Notes: generated by a model not told the origin, from the letters alone. A DNA stretch of 64,000 bases from Kryptolebias marmoratus (GCF_001649575.2 NC_051451.1:19266948-19330947); one strand, 5' to 3'. Shown: positions 1 through 34,266, counted from the first letter of the stretch. Made by a program: numbers and translations.

Positions 1-2
1 AA

Positions 3-161
3 GAGGTGCCTGACGATCATACGCCAACTGAAGAGACACATCTGGTCAACGAACAGGATAATGCCACAGCAAATAATGCAAGCAATCCTGACAGACAGGA
101 AGCATCTTGTCAGGAGGAGCAGCAGCCTGGTCCAGGGTGTTCCCTGCCTCTTTCTGAATGA
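3..161 (+). CDS. Possible C-terminal coding end of an unrecognised gene (5' partial)
   Basis: The frame starting at base 3 is open to TGA at 159-161. It encodes an acidic, disordered-looking peptide of 52 residues that begins EVPDDHTPTEETHLVNEQD and ends QQPGPGCSLPLSE. An AATAAA follows at 570-575, so this could be a last coding exon with a 3' UTR of about 430 bases. Frame 1 is also open across the same bases, which weakens the case. I do not recognise the peptide. A gene here would sit on the same strand inside, or before, the first akt3 intron. Confidence 0.25.
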   Translation, partial: EVPDDHTPTEETHLVNEQDNATANNASNPDRQEASCQEEQQPGPGCSLPLSE

Positions 162-569
162 ACGCTGGAGTCGCCAGCCCTCTGCAACCCTGCAGGATCC
201 TGCAAGTAAAAAAACTGGATGAACGGATGAATTTTGTCTGGAGCAGGGAAAGCGTGCAGCGCCTTATAGAAGTTCAAAACTTTGACTCAAGACTCAAATA
301 CTCTTGCTTTTCAGTGCACATATTCCGGACTTTTTGGTTCTACAGTTAAGTTAGACGGCTTCGGTCAGCCATTTTCAGGAAGCTTAGTTTGCTTCTCTTT
401 TGCTTCACCTAATAGTTTAGCTGTATGTGGATGCCACAGTGATCGGGTTAAAAGGACAGCCATTCTATTTATAACTTCCCACCTGTAATCTGTCTCTGAC
501 GGGATTAACTAAACCACTAGCTTCAGCTTGCTTTGCTCACAGACACGCTGAAAATGTCCGTCGTTATTA

Positions 570-575
570 AATAAA
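570..575 (+). terminator. Candidate polyadenylation signal AATAAA at the left edge
   Basis: An AATAAA lies about 410 bases after the TGA at 159-161. It counts as a signal only if the left-edge frame is a real terminal exon. Confidence 0.2.
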
Positions 576-1030
576 CACATTAACAAAGACGCTCTTCTGA
601 AATTGTTTGAAGGATAAACGGGCCATACAAATCCATAGCATGTGATTATTAATTTTATTAACTCGGTTTTTATTTTTACGACTTTCATATTTTACTATTT
701 AACCACTTTTTTATGCCTAAGAAGTGTTTAATTACGAGTTAGATAAATTAATATATGATTCTGCATGTACAGCTACAAAACTTTTTGATAAACTTACTGT
801 TTTGCGTTAGCTGATAATGCCTACATGTGTGATGGGCTAACTCTCGATCACTTCTTCTTTTTTAATACAACTTTCATGGTTGTCACATTATTTTTGCAGC
901 TCCAGTTGATTCGATGCAGAAAAACATGCGGAAAAATTGTTCTTCTGATTCATAGAGATGGTCTGAATATGGCTTTACACTAAATGCAGTGCGCAGTGTT
1001 GAAATTAGTATTTCTTTTTTATTATTTTAG

Positions 1031-1107
1031 TGGTTCCGCTGGAGTCTGTTGGGAAGACTCGAGCTCCATCTAAACAGGCCACATCACACCGAGCAGCCAA
1101 AAATATG
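1031..1107 (+). CDS. Exon-like block of unknown gene
   Basis: A TTATTTTAG acceptor is followed by 77 bases open in the frame reading VPLESVGKTRAPSKQATSHR then AAKNM, ending at ATG|GTAAAA. The basic, Ser/Thr-rich peptide is not recognised. The first frame is also open until TAA just past the donor, so chance is a real possibility. It joins in phase with the block at 1448-1498. Confidence 0.2.
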
Positions 1108-1447
1108 GTAAAAACTGGTTCCTAGGCTTTTCTTGTTTCCTGTGTCCATCATTAAGTGTAAAGCTCTTGTTGTTAGGAAAACCAAGATTTGTTGGATCTC
1201 ACCCGCATTTTACCAGGTTTTACAAAATTTCACATTTTTATATCATTTTATTTGTCAGATTTTGTGATTCTGTCCTTGATTTTTACATCATGGAAATAAC
1301 GGGGCTCTAAATTTCTATTCACTGAAACAAATACGCAAATATGTGTTTTTAACCTACCAGAATTGTGATGCTTTGGTGACAAGATAGAGGCTGGTTTTTT
1401 TTTAGTGCTTGCAAGCATAAAAAAAAAAAAAACTATATTTCATGCAG

Positions 1448-1498
1448 CCTCAGTTAGAAAGCCAGATAAAGACAGAGGAAGAGGAGGCCAAGCAGTGA
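1448..1498 (+). CDS. Exon-like block with stop, may pair with 1031-1107
   Basis: After TTTCATGCAG the phase-0 frame reads PQLESQIKTEEEEAKQ and stops at TGA (1496-1498). Joined to the previous block it gives KNMPQLESQIKTEEEEAKQ. The block is short and the family is unknown. Confidence 0.18.
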   Translation, partial: PQLESQIKTEEEEAKQ

Positions 1499-1863
1499 CA
1501 AACTTTTTCATCCTCCCTCAGCCTCTTCCATCTCTTGTTGCCAATCTCCAGTCATTAATTAGCCGTCGATGATAAAATTCCCCATTCCCAATCTGACACG
1601 AGTGTAGAGCAGCGGACGGTGGTGGTAATCATGTCAGCAAGGCTTGGCTCGGGGTTCTGAGGGGGCTAAATGGCCCCCATATGGTCCACTGGCTGGGCCC
1701 CACTCCTCAGCATGCTCTCATTAAACTAGAGCTTAATATACCAAGGTAAAGAGGGACACACACACACACAAACGTATACACTCAGTTGTAAGAAAGAAAT
1801 CAAAGCATTTAACTGGAGATTGGGCACAAAGGGCCAGGAGCACAAGGAGGTGGTGTTTGTTTC

Positions 1864-1894
<31 letters not shown>

Positions 1895-4800
1895 TGAGAG
1901 GCTGAAGCTGTATGATTGTTGACTAGCCATCTGTCATCAAGCGAGGAATTCAGTGTGTGTGTGTGTGTGTGTGTTAAAGAGGAAAGATGAGACGGAAACG
2001 AAAGAAAGAAACAGTGAGTGAGGTGCAGATGTCTCGCAGCAAAGCAGCTGGAACAGGAGGTTCAACAGCAGACTGCTGCATGAGAGGAGGTGATGGGGGG
2101 GAGAATAAAGAAAAGAGACTGAACATCTGCCATTTTCACATATCGCTCAGCGGTTTGAGCGTTTCCACACAATATCAGAATTTCTTGAGTTTGAAAAGAC
2201 CCCGGGAAATAGCCTTTCTACTATCTTGTACTCAAAGCTTCACTCAAATGTTTGTTAGTATTTTAAAAGCATCGCAGATGATGAGACATTTCTTTGCATC
2301 TTAAAGACATTTTTGGATCCATTTTTTTTTCAGAGTGCCAGACAGAAGATGTGGTGCATCTGTCGTCATTATTATTTAGGAAGACTTGTTTAAAATATAT
2401 TGAAAACGATCATTTTGTGTTTGTTTGTTTAGGTTGCACCCTTTCTCACAACATTTCCCAAACATATTGGTAGCAGACTTAAGGCTAAACGCAAATATAA
2501 TTGTTAATCAAAAGAGATTACAATCATGTCCTTTATTTTGTCCTTTAAATTATTTAAAATTTTAAACTGATAACTCTGAGGATAACACATAGGTTCGTTT
2601 TTACTTTTTGATAGACATAATTTGTCAAGCAGCAGCTCTCAGAGGAGTTTACCTGAGATGAGCTGATAGATCTGTCATAATGCAGTCACACTGTTTTTTG
2701 TTACCAAAAGTCAGCTTTGTGTTTTAGCAGCCCATTCAAATGCATTGTAATCTGTTGTTTACAGCAAAAAAAAAGATGAAAAGAAAAAAAAACAAGATTA
2801 TTTTGCTGATATTGTTGAGAAATGAGCTCTGGCTTCAGGTTCAGTTCCTTTTATTGAGCCATAATTAAAAGTAACAGGTAACTTCTAAATTTCAAGGGGG
2901 AAAATACAGTAAACGACTTTTGGAAACGACAGCATTGGGACGGCTGACACAGGTATCCCATTGTCACGTGGAAAAGTCTTCAAAGTTTAAGACATATCTA
3001 TGAACGTCTCGTCCAGTAGTACAGAAATAAGAAGCGCTGCTGAAAAGTAAACATCTATTAACTGTGAGCTCTGAGAAACAGCTGAAGAAGCCATGGGGAT
3101 GGGGAAAATAAATAATTGTGACTTAAAATTTACAAAAATGTCAGAAACCGGTACATCCCCCCCCTATAGTAATGCTTGTAAACTGAAAATTTTAGGTGCT
3201 GGAGCAGGTGTTTTTTTAAGTTTTTCAGCTTCCTGAACCCTTTTAGTTGCAGTTCAGCTCTGAAGATGTTGCCCAGTTGTTTGAAAACGTCCAATAACTC
3301 GATCAGTTTGGGAACTGCAGATCGCCCGGGATTCGACAACATCGCTCGTCACGCAAATGAGCTGCATTTGAAGTCCATTTCTGTAACGAGTGGTGCTTGT
3401 CGCCTTCGTCACCTGTCTGTACAGACAACAGCTAAGAAATGAAAGGATCCAAAGTCTGGGTTAACCCCCTAAGAACCCCCCCACCCACCCCTTGTACGTA
3501 CGTATGTACCGGGATGGGCAGATGGGCAGACACTGGAGCAGGTGGAGAGGCAGACAGGTAGCCGAGCAGGACAGAGAGCGGAGCAGAGCGCAGCAGTTAG
3601 TGAGGTGGAGAACACTTACTGTCGGCCCTTCAGTGAAACACATGAATGAAACCTTTGAATGAGGAGCGGCTGGCCTGGTGTGTGCATCGGGGAGCACGGC
3701 GACGGGGGCAGCGGGGGCGGCACACTTGACAATAGTTAGGGTATAGTACTTGATTGTTTACTCTTGCCCCACTGGATGGGGGTTATTGTGCCTAACTCTG
3801 TGTGTGTGTGTATCTGTGCCTATAGATTATGCTCGGTGCAAGCGTACCCAGAAGTTTACAGGCAGACAGGGGGACGTACAGCTTTGTGCTTTTATATTGA
3901 TCTTGGAAAGTACGACGGCTTCACAAAAGACTAGTGTATAGAGGGGCGAGGGTGGACGTCTTACGTTGTCCACACAGACACACGCATGCACTCGCAAGAC
4001 CAGCTGCCGCCTGCAGCCCCAGCCCAGCGATTCTGAATTAATAATACAGAGCCTCTCTGGAATAATGGTGACTTGAGCACACACATCCAAGCACAAAGCT
4101 TTGCACCTGTTCACCACTGCTCAACTGGACAGGGTTGGGCTCCACCACACACACTCACATATGCACACACCCCATGTTGCCTGTCTGTTGTAGGCAATAG
4201 TTAGACAGCTGTGTCTGTCTCCTGACCTCCCCCTTCTTTTTCTGATGACAGCTCTTCTCATTGACTGATTTGTCCAGCTGCGCAGCTCCGTCCCTCTGAT
4301 TGGATGGTTTCACGTCCAATGAGGTGGAGAAACTGCAAGAGGATTTGAATATTTATGTCAGAATCAAACGGGGGACCTCAAAGAAATGCAATTAGAAACA
4401 GAACTGAGAAATGATAAGTAACAAAAATAATAAAACATCATCTCACCTCTCGACTCGTACATCTAACTGAAATTGTGATTTATTTGCAAACTTAATTAGA
4501 CAAATCGTTTTTAAATGGTTGCATAGCGTTTGTACGTCAACAGGTTCCTGCGGTACGTGACGCTGCTGTGGCTTTTCAATTTTAACCAGGAAACCTGTTT
4601 ACGAATCTATATAAAGCATTTTGAAAAGACAAACTCAGTTTAATGTAGACGTCAATGATGTAAAATAAATGAAGAAATCAACATGCAGTGCCCTCCAAAA
4701 GAGAGAAAAGAGGGAGGCAATATAGCAGCAATCAGTGCAATTTGATTTAACCACCTCATTGGCTGTGTTTGCCTTTTCTAATCACATTAGATTCACTGCT

Positions 4801-5440
4801 TTTTCAACACAAACAGCTTGGCATTCCAAATGTTATCGCATGTTAAAACGCAGGGAGGTTTTTGTTCTGGTTCGCTCTGACTGTGTTTTTACCTTCTTAA
4901 TATGCTAGAAACCGTCTAAAAAGACCAGTCTTTGTCTTTTCAATACCACGTTCTGCTTTAGTAGCTGTGCGTGGGTGGTTTGATGGATGTTTGTATGTCA
5001 GGGAAAAGACTATCTGACTGAGCTGTATTTATTATTTTTGATAGGATTAACTAGAGATGTAAACAAGAGTTTCTGTGTCTGATAAGCCTCCAGCTCTGTA
5101 TAACCACGGTGTGCCGGCTCTGAACTTTTCTTCGCATGTATGTTTTTGTAAGAAAACCCTCGCTATTTTTGGTCAGTGCAAATTATTTTATTTTTGAACT
5201 CGTCATTTATAGTTTTAGTTAATGTTTAAACTATATGAGATTTGCCGTGTGAGATTTAGAAGAAATGGGCTGATGGTTTGGGAGGTTTCTGAAGGAGGAA
5301 CTCAAGTTCTGAATGTGGCCCAGATGTGAGTCCTGTCACTATTTATCATCGTTTGGAAAACCAGCAAAAAGTACCATCAGGAAATCTTTTGAATGACATC
5401 ATTTGGGTTTTAAGGAAAATCCTTGTTTGTTTGTGATTTT

Positions 5441-5473
5441 CTTTATATAAAACATTATTTGTTTTATATAAAG
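5441..5473. repeat. Perfect 13-bp inverted repeat (AT-rich hairpin)
   Basis: CTTTATATAAAAC (5441-5453) and GTTTTATATAAAG (5461-5473) are exact reverse complements separated by 7 bases. It lies in intron. It may be the remnant of a small inverted-repeat element or a chance AT palindrome. Confidence 0.8.
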
Positions 5474-8400
5474 AATGCTTCCAGAAAAGCTCTCATGTTG
5501 TTGTGATAATTGATATTAAAGAGCAAAAATTGTTTGACTGGAAAGTGATTTAAAAATACAATAAAGGAGTCCTTAATTACACATTTGAGCTACCTGTTCA
5601 GACTGAGAAAGTGTAAAGTTTTTACAAATTCCAGAATAGGTGATTAAACCCTGGGCTTTAAGGTTAACAAACATATTAAACAAGAAGGTCTTTTGAGATC
5701 AGGTTATCAGTATTACCTTGAATTTTTAATTTTTCTTAGTTTGTATTCTGGCATGTTTTATGTGACAGAAGAAAACACTGTTACCTTTTGGGTTTTTTTC
5801 TAAATTACAGTGGGTTCTAAAAATAGATAAAGCAGTTAAAGGCAGTAAACAAGAGGAGGCTGGGGTTGCCTTGGCCGGATGACCTTCACCCACCCACTGT
5901 TTCTCTGGGTAACCAAAGCCTCCTGTCTGGCACAGGTGGTGTTGAGCAGCAGCTCTCCAGCTAAGATGCTAAGATGCTAACGCCACAGTAATCCTCTGGT
6001 GCTATATGAAGTAACAGACCCTGCCTCATCAACATACACGCACAGCATAAAGACACACACAGACACAGGTGTAAGTTGATTGTCTGCATGCAGGAGTGCA
6101 CACACCCACATAAGCAGACAGATAAATACAGGGCCAGCATTTTGCTGTTATTGCACACACACACACCGGTGCTGAGAAGGGGATTAGGATGTGAGGCGTC
6201 TTGGCTGCAGCATGTCCGTCAGTCACTCTCCATCTCTGTCACAGCAGTGGCCAGCATGCTCCAAGGAGCCACCACCATCTACTGGACTGTAGTGGTACTG
6301 CAGCAGAAATGAAGTTATGGAAATGTAAGGAAGATGGAAAAGAAATCCTGCATTTATGAAAAAAACAGAGGGGCAAATTAAGAGAATAGGAGGAAAAAAA
6401 TTATATTAATGCCCCACAATAATTTGTATTTTGAATCTAAAGTATGTGGCTAATATACAATGTGTGTTTGAGTACCTCCTTCTATACTAGCTGGGAGAGC
6501 AGGGAGCACCAAGTCAGCCTGTGTGTGTGTGTGTGTGTGTGTGTTTGCACCCACCCTGCCAGGAGGCTCTGGCTGTGTGCAGCTGGCTGGGTAAAACCTC
6601 CCAGTGCCCCCCAAGGGATGGCCACAGTCCCCTGGGTTTCTCCTCAATCTGGCTGTCCTGCCCTGTCCCGGCTCTCTGTCACTGTCACGGCCTTAACAGC
6701 TTCCACCGAGGCCCTTCTCTCACTCATCCTCAGCCTTCGTCTTCCTCATCATCACTTCAAACCTCTTCATCTCTACACTGCTGCAGTGTCCATACTGCGG
6801 CACTAAACCTTTAAACCCAGCTGCAACCCCGGCTTCAAACTGAATTTATTTCTTAGATTTGTTTTAAATCTTATACCCCCCGTGGCTCTTTCTTGTTATG
6901 TAAGTGTAAAAATGTTCTCTGTTTTTTTTACGAAGCGCACGCAGCCCATCCCCTTTCTGCTGTCAGGGATTTTGTTTAAAGCATTTATGCGTGCACACAC
7001 CAGCTCCACTTCAGTCTCGGTGTGATAATGAAACTAATGCACTTTAAGTGGATTGGCTTTGAGGAGCCAGGATTCGCCTTAAGACGTCTGAGACGACCGG
7101 AGTTAGGACTGCTGGGGTTGGGGTCACGCATATTGTTGCATCCTTGTTTGCACACACATGCACTAAAAAGCAAACCGTAATGCTAAAAATTGTACTATAT
7201 TTCTATTATTTAAGGTTGTTTTGCTTCTTAAAACTGCTTTGAGCCGTTTTGAACAGTGGCATATTGACTTGTTTAACAACACCTCTTGCTACCATGGATA
7301 GATGTCATCTTCAAGTGCAACAATTCCTCACTTTCCTAACCTCTAGCGCCCTCTCCGCTGCTCACAATTACCCCTCCCTTTCATTAACCTTTCTTGAAAC
7401 ATTAAGTTTCTCCCTGATGTTGAACAAACCTCGGTCTTCTTTTCACTTTCACCTCATCTCTTGTGCTTTTAATAAACCGTTGGGCTCTAATTATCACACA
7501 CACACACACACAAACACATGAAGCTCACTGTTGTGTCTGGAGGCGTCTTGAACTTTGACTATAAACAGCTCAGCCAGTTAATCATTTTGGCTCAAACCCT
7601 TCACTTGGTTTGACTGCGTACTGTTGTTGTCACATAACACAACCTGCAAACTGCTAGACTGAGTGGCGTACACGTCTATTTACTGTCTCCGTATTTTCTC
7701 CTATATTTTTAACAATAAGTGCACAACAATTATAACAATGAAAGCCGTTTGCCACTACTGTACATAAAAAACCCCACTTTTTATTCATGAAAGGTATGAG
7801 GTCAAAATCACATTTTAACTGAAAGGTTCAGCTTTTGCAATGAAAAATAATTTCTTATTCCTGTCCCCTTTTATATAACTTTATAATGTTTCAACTGTAG
7901 GACTAATGTTGTCACCTTTTGACTCAGGAATACTTCAGTATAAAGAGGAGTTCATGGTCGACTCTTATACTGAGAGCTGATCTGATCCTTGAGTTAAAAA
8001 ATAAGCCCCCATCTTCAGTATTTACTGGACTGTCAGTGTGAGGCGTTTGTGTCGAAGCGCTGCGGGTGGTTTCCTTCATACATGGTGACGTGCATTTTGG
8101 TCAGACAAGTGACACTGAAGTGCATATGAAACCTAACTGCCATGTTGTTTTATTTGTTTTATTTTTAAGAAATAGTAGGTTTGCCAGGAAAAAAGCCTTA
8201 TTTCTTTTTTATTTATATATGTATAAAGTTGATCTGTTGCAAACTTTATTTATCTTAACCAAAGTCTGTAGAGTCTGAGATGGAGCTCTTGGGGTTTTTT
8301 TGCCCATTGCACAGTCTGCCCTTATGGGTGATCTTACTGGGATATCCAGCCCTGACCAAACTGGAAACTGTCTTTGTGAATAATCCTTCTTACTGTAAAT

Positions 8401-11400
8401 TGATGAACTGCAACTTGTTTGGATACACCCTTACAGCTCTTAATGTGAAGAAACAGTTTGGTCTTTAGGACAGGTATAATATGTTGTATTGTGTTTTATT
8501 TTTTTGTGTATTCTTCTGGTTTTATTGGTCTTTTGGTCGGTGAGATGTTTGAATGTGGCGTGAGTCTTTTGTCCACCTTCATCCCCGCCTCTGTTCACCT
8601 CTGTTCAGCAGCTTCTCCTGCTTCCTGAGAGCCAGCCGCACAGCTCTATATTGCACCATCTGCATATCAGTGTCTGCCTCGGCCAAAGCATTAAATTAAA
8701 TCCCTGTTTGGGCTGATTAACAAATGACTGGTGAGCTCACATAGTTATGAAGTTATTTAATTTTCAGCATGGCATTTTATTTTCTTCCTTTTCTAAAAGC
8801 TAAAACATGTTAAGCAAGAAGACCAGACTCATCCCAAAGCTGTGAACTTTGTGAGCGTTTCCCGAGGCTCATTTTTGTTTTGTTGGCTAAAGTTCAGCCT
8901 TGCCATTTGTACCTGTCTCCTCCTTATCCTCTCTGTAAATCACTCTCATTCTCTCCCCTCCCTCCTCTGTCCTGAAGTGAATAGTTAATCGGTCTGCTAA
9001 TTGAGTGACAGTTAGCGAGCGCATTGTCCTAATTCCAATCAGAAACCCTGGAACAGACGCAGTCACAGCTGATTCATCTCTGCCTCTTACCGCTAAATCC
9101 ACAAGCTGCAACTGGAGGATGTGCCAGCAAGATTTATTTCTCCTAGAAAATCAAAATGACTTCTAAAAAGTCTGGCTCCGTTACTTAGTTTGGGCCCCTC
9201 AAACACATACAGAAAAAGAAAAGAAAAGAAAGAAAGAGAGTTCACCTCTTTGTTTTTCTACCTGTAAATATGAGATGTTGTTGAATATGTATTCATTTTA
9301 GATCTGTCTGATTTAATTCAACAGCTAGACAAGTATGAGTGTAAAACTATTTAGGATTGAAGTTTAGAGAGAAGGCTTTATGTTTATTTGGACCGAATTA
9401 AGTTACCTTCAAAAACTTCAGCCCTGTATATCTTCGCATTTATCTGGTTTCTTATTTGTTTTCCTGATATCCTGTTGTTCTAACAAGAAACAATTGACTC
9501 CTGTGATCTGAAGCTCCGTGTGGTGTAGGATTTTTCTAATTGGTCTAAAGGGAAAAGTAAAGTTGTGCAGAAAAACTAAATGAAACTGAAGTGAGGAGTC
9601 TGAGAGAGATGGTGTGGGAAGGAGACCGGCTGTTCTGTTTTCTCCAGCAGTCCAAAGTAGAGACATGTGGCTCCCCAGACAAGCTGTCCAGAGTGGGAGA
9701 GCTCGCTGGACTCATTACAGGCAGGGCCAAGACGGGATAGCTTGACAGAACACCATTGGATCATACGGAGGATTGGAACGGTCGGAACAGAATTGTTCCG
9801 GTGTGTGTGTGTGTGCGCGCGCCTGTGTTTGTTTGGAACGGCGCGTGCGGACAACTGTCCATCGCCTCTCTCCGTCTGTGCCACCCCTGGCTGCCCCCCT
9901 CCCCCCATCCCCCCCTCATATCAGTGCATTCACGCACACACACTCTGCCTGGGCCTGGCCATAAGGATCGCTTAAATGTTTTCAGTCGTACTGGACAGCT
10001 GAGGGATGAAGTGGCCAACCGCAGGCTTCCATTGGTTGGACACATCGTCTCAAAACTGACTCACAGAAATGGCTGAACTTGGACCAGCGCGCCGGTCACT
10101 GCAGCCAGTTTATAATAGTTTTATCAGTTCAACTTTTTCCTCATGCTCGTCCATTTTGACAGTCAATCCATCTCCTTTCGGCGATCGAGTTTGAAGTCGA
10201 CAAATTTTTTTTTTTTTTTCAGATGAGGACTTTTATTCATAAAGTTCACAGGTGGAAAAGAAAAAAGCTTTTAATTGAAGCTTATTTTGTACGCTTTGTG
10301 TGATTTAAACCTATTGGCAAGAAAAGTTACGACTTCAGAATACCTGTGAGGCGATACGAAGCTCGACGATTTTTATAGAGGTTTCATAATTTTGTGTCTG
10401 ACAGTCTCACCAGCATTTAACAAAATTATTATTGCATAAACGCTGTATGTTTTTATCTTTTATAGATATTTATTCATACTCCAGGGAAGCAAAAGTTCCA
10501 CAAATACAGCAACAGGCTGAAATATGTCCCTGTCTGTATACCAGATTATTATTGCCCACTGTCGAAATGCAAAGACACAATTTTTTCGCCTGTGTCATTG
10601 TGTCTCTGTGTTTCATGTGTTTGTCTGCTACCAACATATTTCATAAACCACTAAACAAATTTTATTGAAACTTCCAAAAAAGTAATGATTGGATGTTTAT
10701 ATACAGCTTATTAACTTTCAGAGTCAGACAGATTCAAGATGGCTGGCTATAACTCAGCCGGTTTTACAAATATTGAGCTACAATTTAATGTGGTGGCAAC
10801 TTAGAGTCACTCTGATCATGATAGCACATTTGGGTGATATACATTCCTTCAAGGAACGCTAGGTGTTTATTTTTGACTGTTAAGCCAGCACCAGTGAGGC
10901 GTTCTCTTTTACTCACATTCGCCTTTTCTTTTTTAAATCTCTTTTTTTTTCCTTCCTCTTCCTTATGTCTCTCTCAACCCCTCTCATTCAACCCCTCTCA
11001 CAGCACTCTGTTTATAAGTAGCAAGTGATCCAGAGAATATGCTTTGTTTCTGAAAGAACAGGAGAAGGAAATGGAAAAGCAGGAGAGAGTGTGGGAGGAT
11101 TTGTGAAAAGAGGAAAAAAAAAAATAGACCGGGAGAAGAGAGGTGTGATTCTGTAGTTCTAGTGATGCTCTGACACCCACCAGTGTTTTTTTAAGTGTCT
11201 CTCTGCGCGTCCCTCTGTCCCTGTGTGGTGGTTCGTAGCAGTCGGCACCTCTCCGTCACCTACACACACACACACACACACGTGCATCTCCGCCGCCACC
11301 AGCACCCAGAGGTACCGGCGAGGGCCCGTAATCGCATGGTTCCTTCGGCGGAGCAGGTGTTTTTCTGCAACGTGTTAACGAGCGCGGCCTGCTGTCATTT

Positions 11401-11642
11401 CTGCTTTAAATGGATGTCACAAATAGAACTCACACACACACACACACACTTATACACTAACTGTTCTATTCTCCCAGCAAATTAGCTGAAACAAGGTGAT
11501 CAGTTTAAACTGAGGTTCTTGTGTTGTTTTTTGTCATGAGTTCTTCTGCACGTGCATGCACAAAAGCATTATGGTTTTATTATTTATGGTTTTTGTAAGT
11601 TACTCAAAAGTTTAGTTGCACATCTGTAAGTAAAAACTATCA

Positions 11643-11715
11643 TACCTTGAAGGAACGCTTATCGGCCGCCTGCCTTTCATGCTGAAGTTTTAAACAAAGA
11701 TCTTTCGATGGATAT
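11643..11715 (+). repeat. Fragment of the dispersed repeat family (5' module)
   Basis: ACCTTGAAGGAACGC, TGCCTTTCATGCTGAAG and TTTTAAACAAAGATCTTTCG match the head of the copy at 22070. The later modules are absent. Confidence 0.55.
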
Positions 11716-12173
11716 AAAAATAAATGATATACAAATGTTTGATGCTTGTGTGATCAGGTCATCTAAAAAAGCTGTGGTCCCACCTCAGCGGCGGCGGCCC
11801 GTTGGACAACATTCTGTCACCAGCTGCGCAGCAGATGTTAATTTTTTGTTGTTGACGTCTAAGAAGAGTCATTTTTTTTGTATGTAATCTTGTTTTGTCT
11901 CATGTCACCGCCTCTCGTCTCCTCTCATCTGTCTTCTCCTCTTTTTAGCTGGTGACCAGTGGTTTGTGTATGTGTGTGTGAGAGTATTTGGAAGAAGGGT
12001 CACCACCTCAACACCTGCCCATGTATCAGCCAGATGATGTTTCTGGCATGGACACTTTGAGTGTTGTGCTGGTAAACATGTTTTTTCATTTTTTACACGA
12101 TAATCCGATCTGAATCTGGCAGGCGTTGTGGGAGCTGCAGAGCTGCTGTGTGTCTATCTGTTTGTGTAAATAC

Positions 12174-12175
<2 letters not shown>

Positions 12176-12218
<43 letters not shown>
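12176..12218. repeat. (TG)n microsatellite
   Basis: A pure TG repeat of 43 bases lies about 240 bp before akt3 exon 2. Confidence 0.92.
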
Positions 12219-12219
<1 letters not shown>

Positions 12220-12461
12220 TATCCTAAGAACAGATGACAGTTTAGCAGCTCTTAACTGTCCAGGGAATAAAATCTGTATTTAAAGTTGTCAACATCATTA
12301 TTTTTGTTGTTAATTCCACTTTCCATACATTATTCTGATTAATCCTTTTAACCCCTGTGAACGCTTTGAGCGTCATGATCCTGCTTTATCCGAGCTCCAG
12401 TAGCGTTTGCACCGAAAATCAAACTGATCTCCCCTTTTTTTACATTCATGTCTCTCTGCAG

Positions 12462-33609
<21,148 letters not shown>

Positions 33610-34266
33610 ACTGTCCACCGCGGTGACGTCATCACAGCTGGTCTCCGAGGTCATCAGCGTGGGACACGATGACCCGCAGCTTTGGACCGACTCAGAGTGA
33701 CCCAGACTTGAAGGCTTTTGCCCTTCTCCTCCACTTCTTCTCTTTTCACCTCTCCAGTCCGCTTATTTATTTATTTTGTTCATCTTTTTTTTTGGTGAAT
33801 CCATTCAGAGACTAAAACCTTTAGGGGAAAATTTCTGTCTAATTCTGCTCCGCAGCCCCAGGCGCTTCAAACTGTGATACGATCAGCTGCTGTTTATTGA
33901 CCCTTTAACACCAGGAGCTTCACCAGTGGCCTGCTGTGCTTTGACATGCGTTGGTCTTGTCGAACTACTATAAAAGAACAACAACAACCATCTTAGATAT
34001 TAGCCGGTCCATTTATTTCAGTGTAGGTGTTTTTATAGTTTCTTACCTGTACGATGAGGAGAGAGCATTTTAAGTCGTTCCAACCCAAACTGCCATTGCA
34101 GGTTGTATCTCAGGCTTTTTGCAAACACAGACTCAGAGGGACGTTTTGTGTCTGGCTTCAGAGCGCCGGTTCTGCGATCGATTAGGCGGCTGTCATCGGC
34201 GAGCCAGAATCCTACCCTCCTCACGCCATCAAGCAAGATTTGACTCAGGTGTTGCTCAGTCCAAGT

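Larger units (their letters stand above)
162..12461 (+). other. akt3: akt3 first intron, right-hand part (apart from the weak coding candidates)
   Basis: Apart from the weak coding candidates listed separately, I see no gene here. It holds TG/CA microsatellites (1869-1892, 1956-1975, 11262-11281, 12176-12218), a T run near 10206-10219, a perfect 13-bp hairpin (5441-5473), a repeat fragment (11643-11715), and complex non-coding blocks such as 1501-1740 and 6560-6740. I looked for the missing first akt3 coding exon (MSDVTIVKEGWVQKR) and did not find it. Confidence 0.7.
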
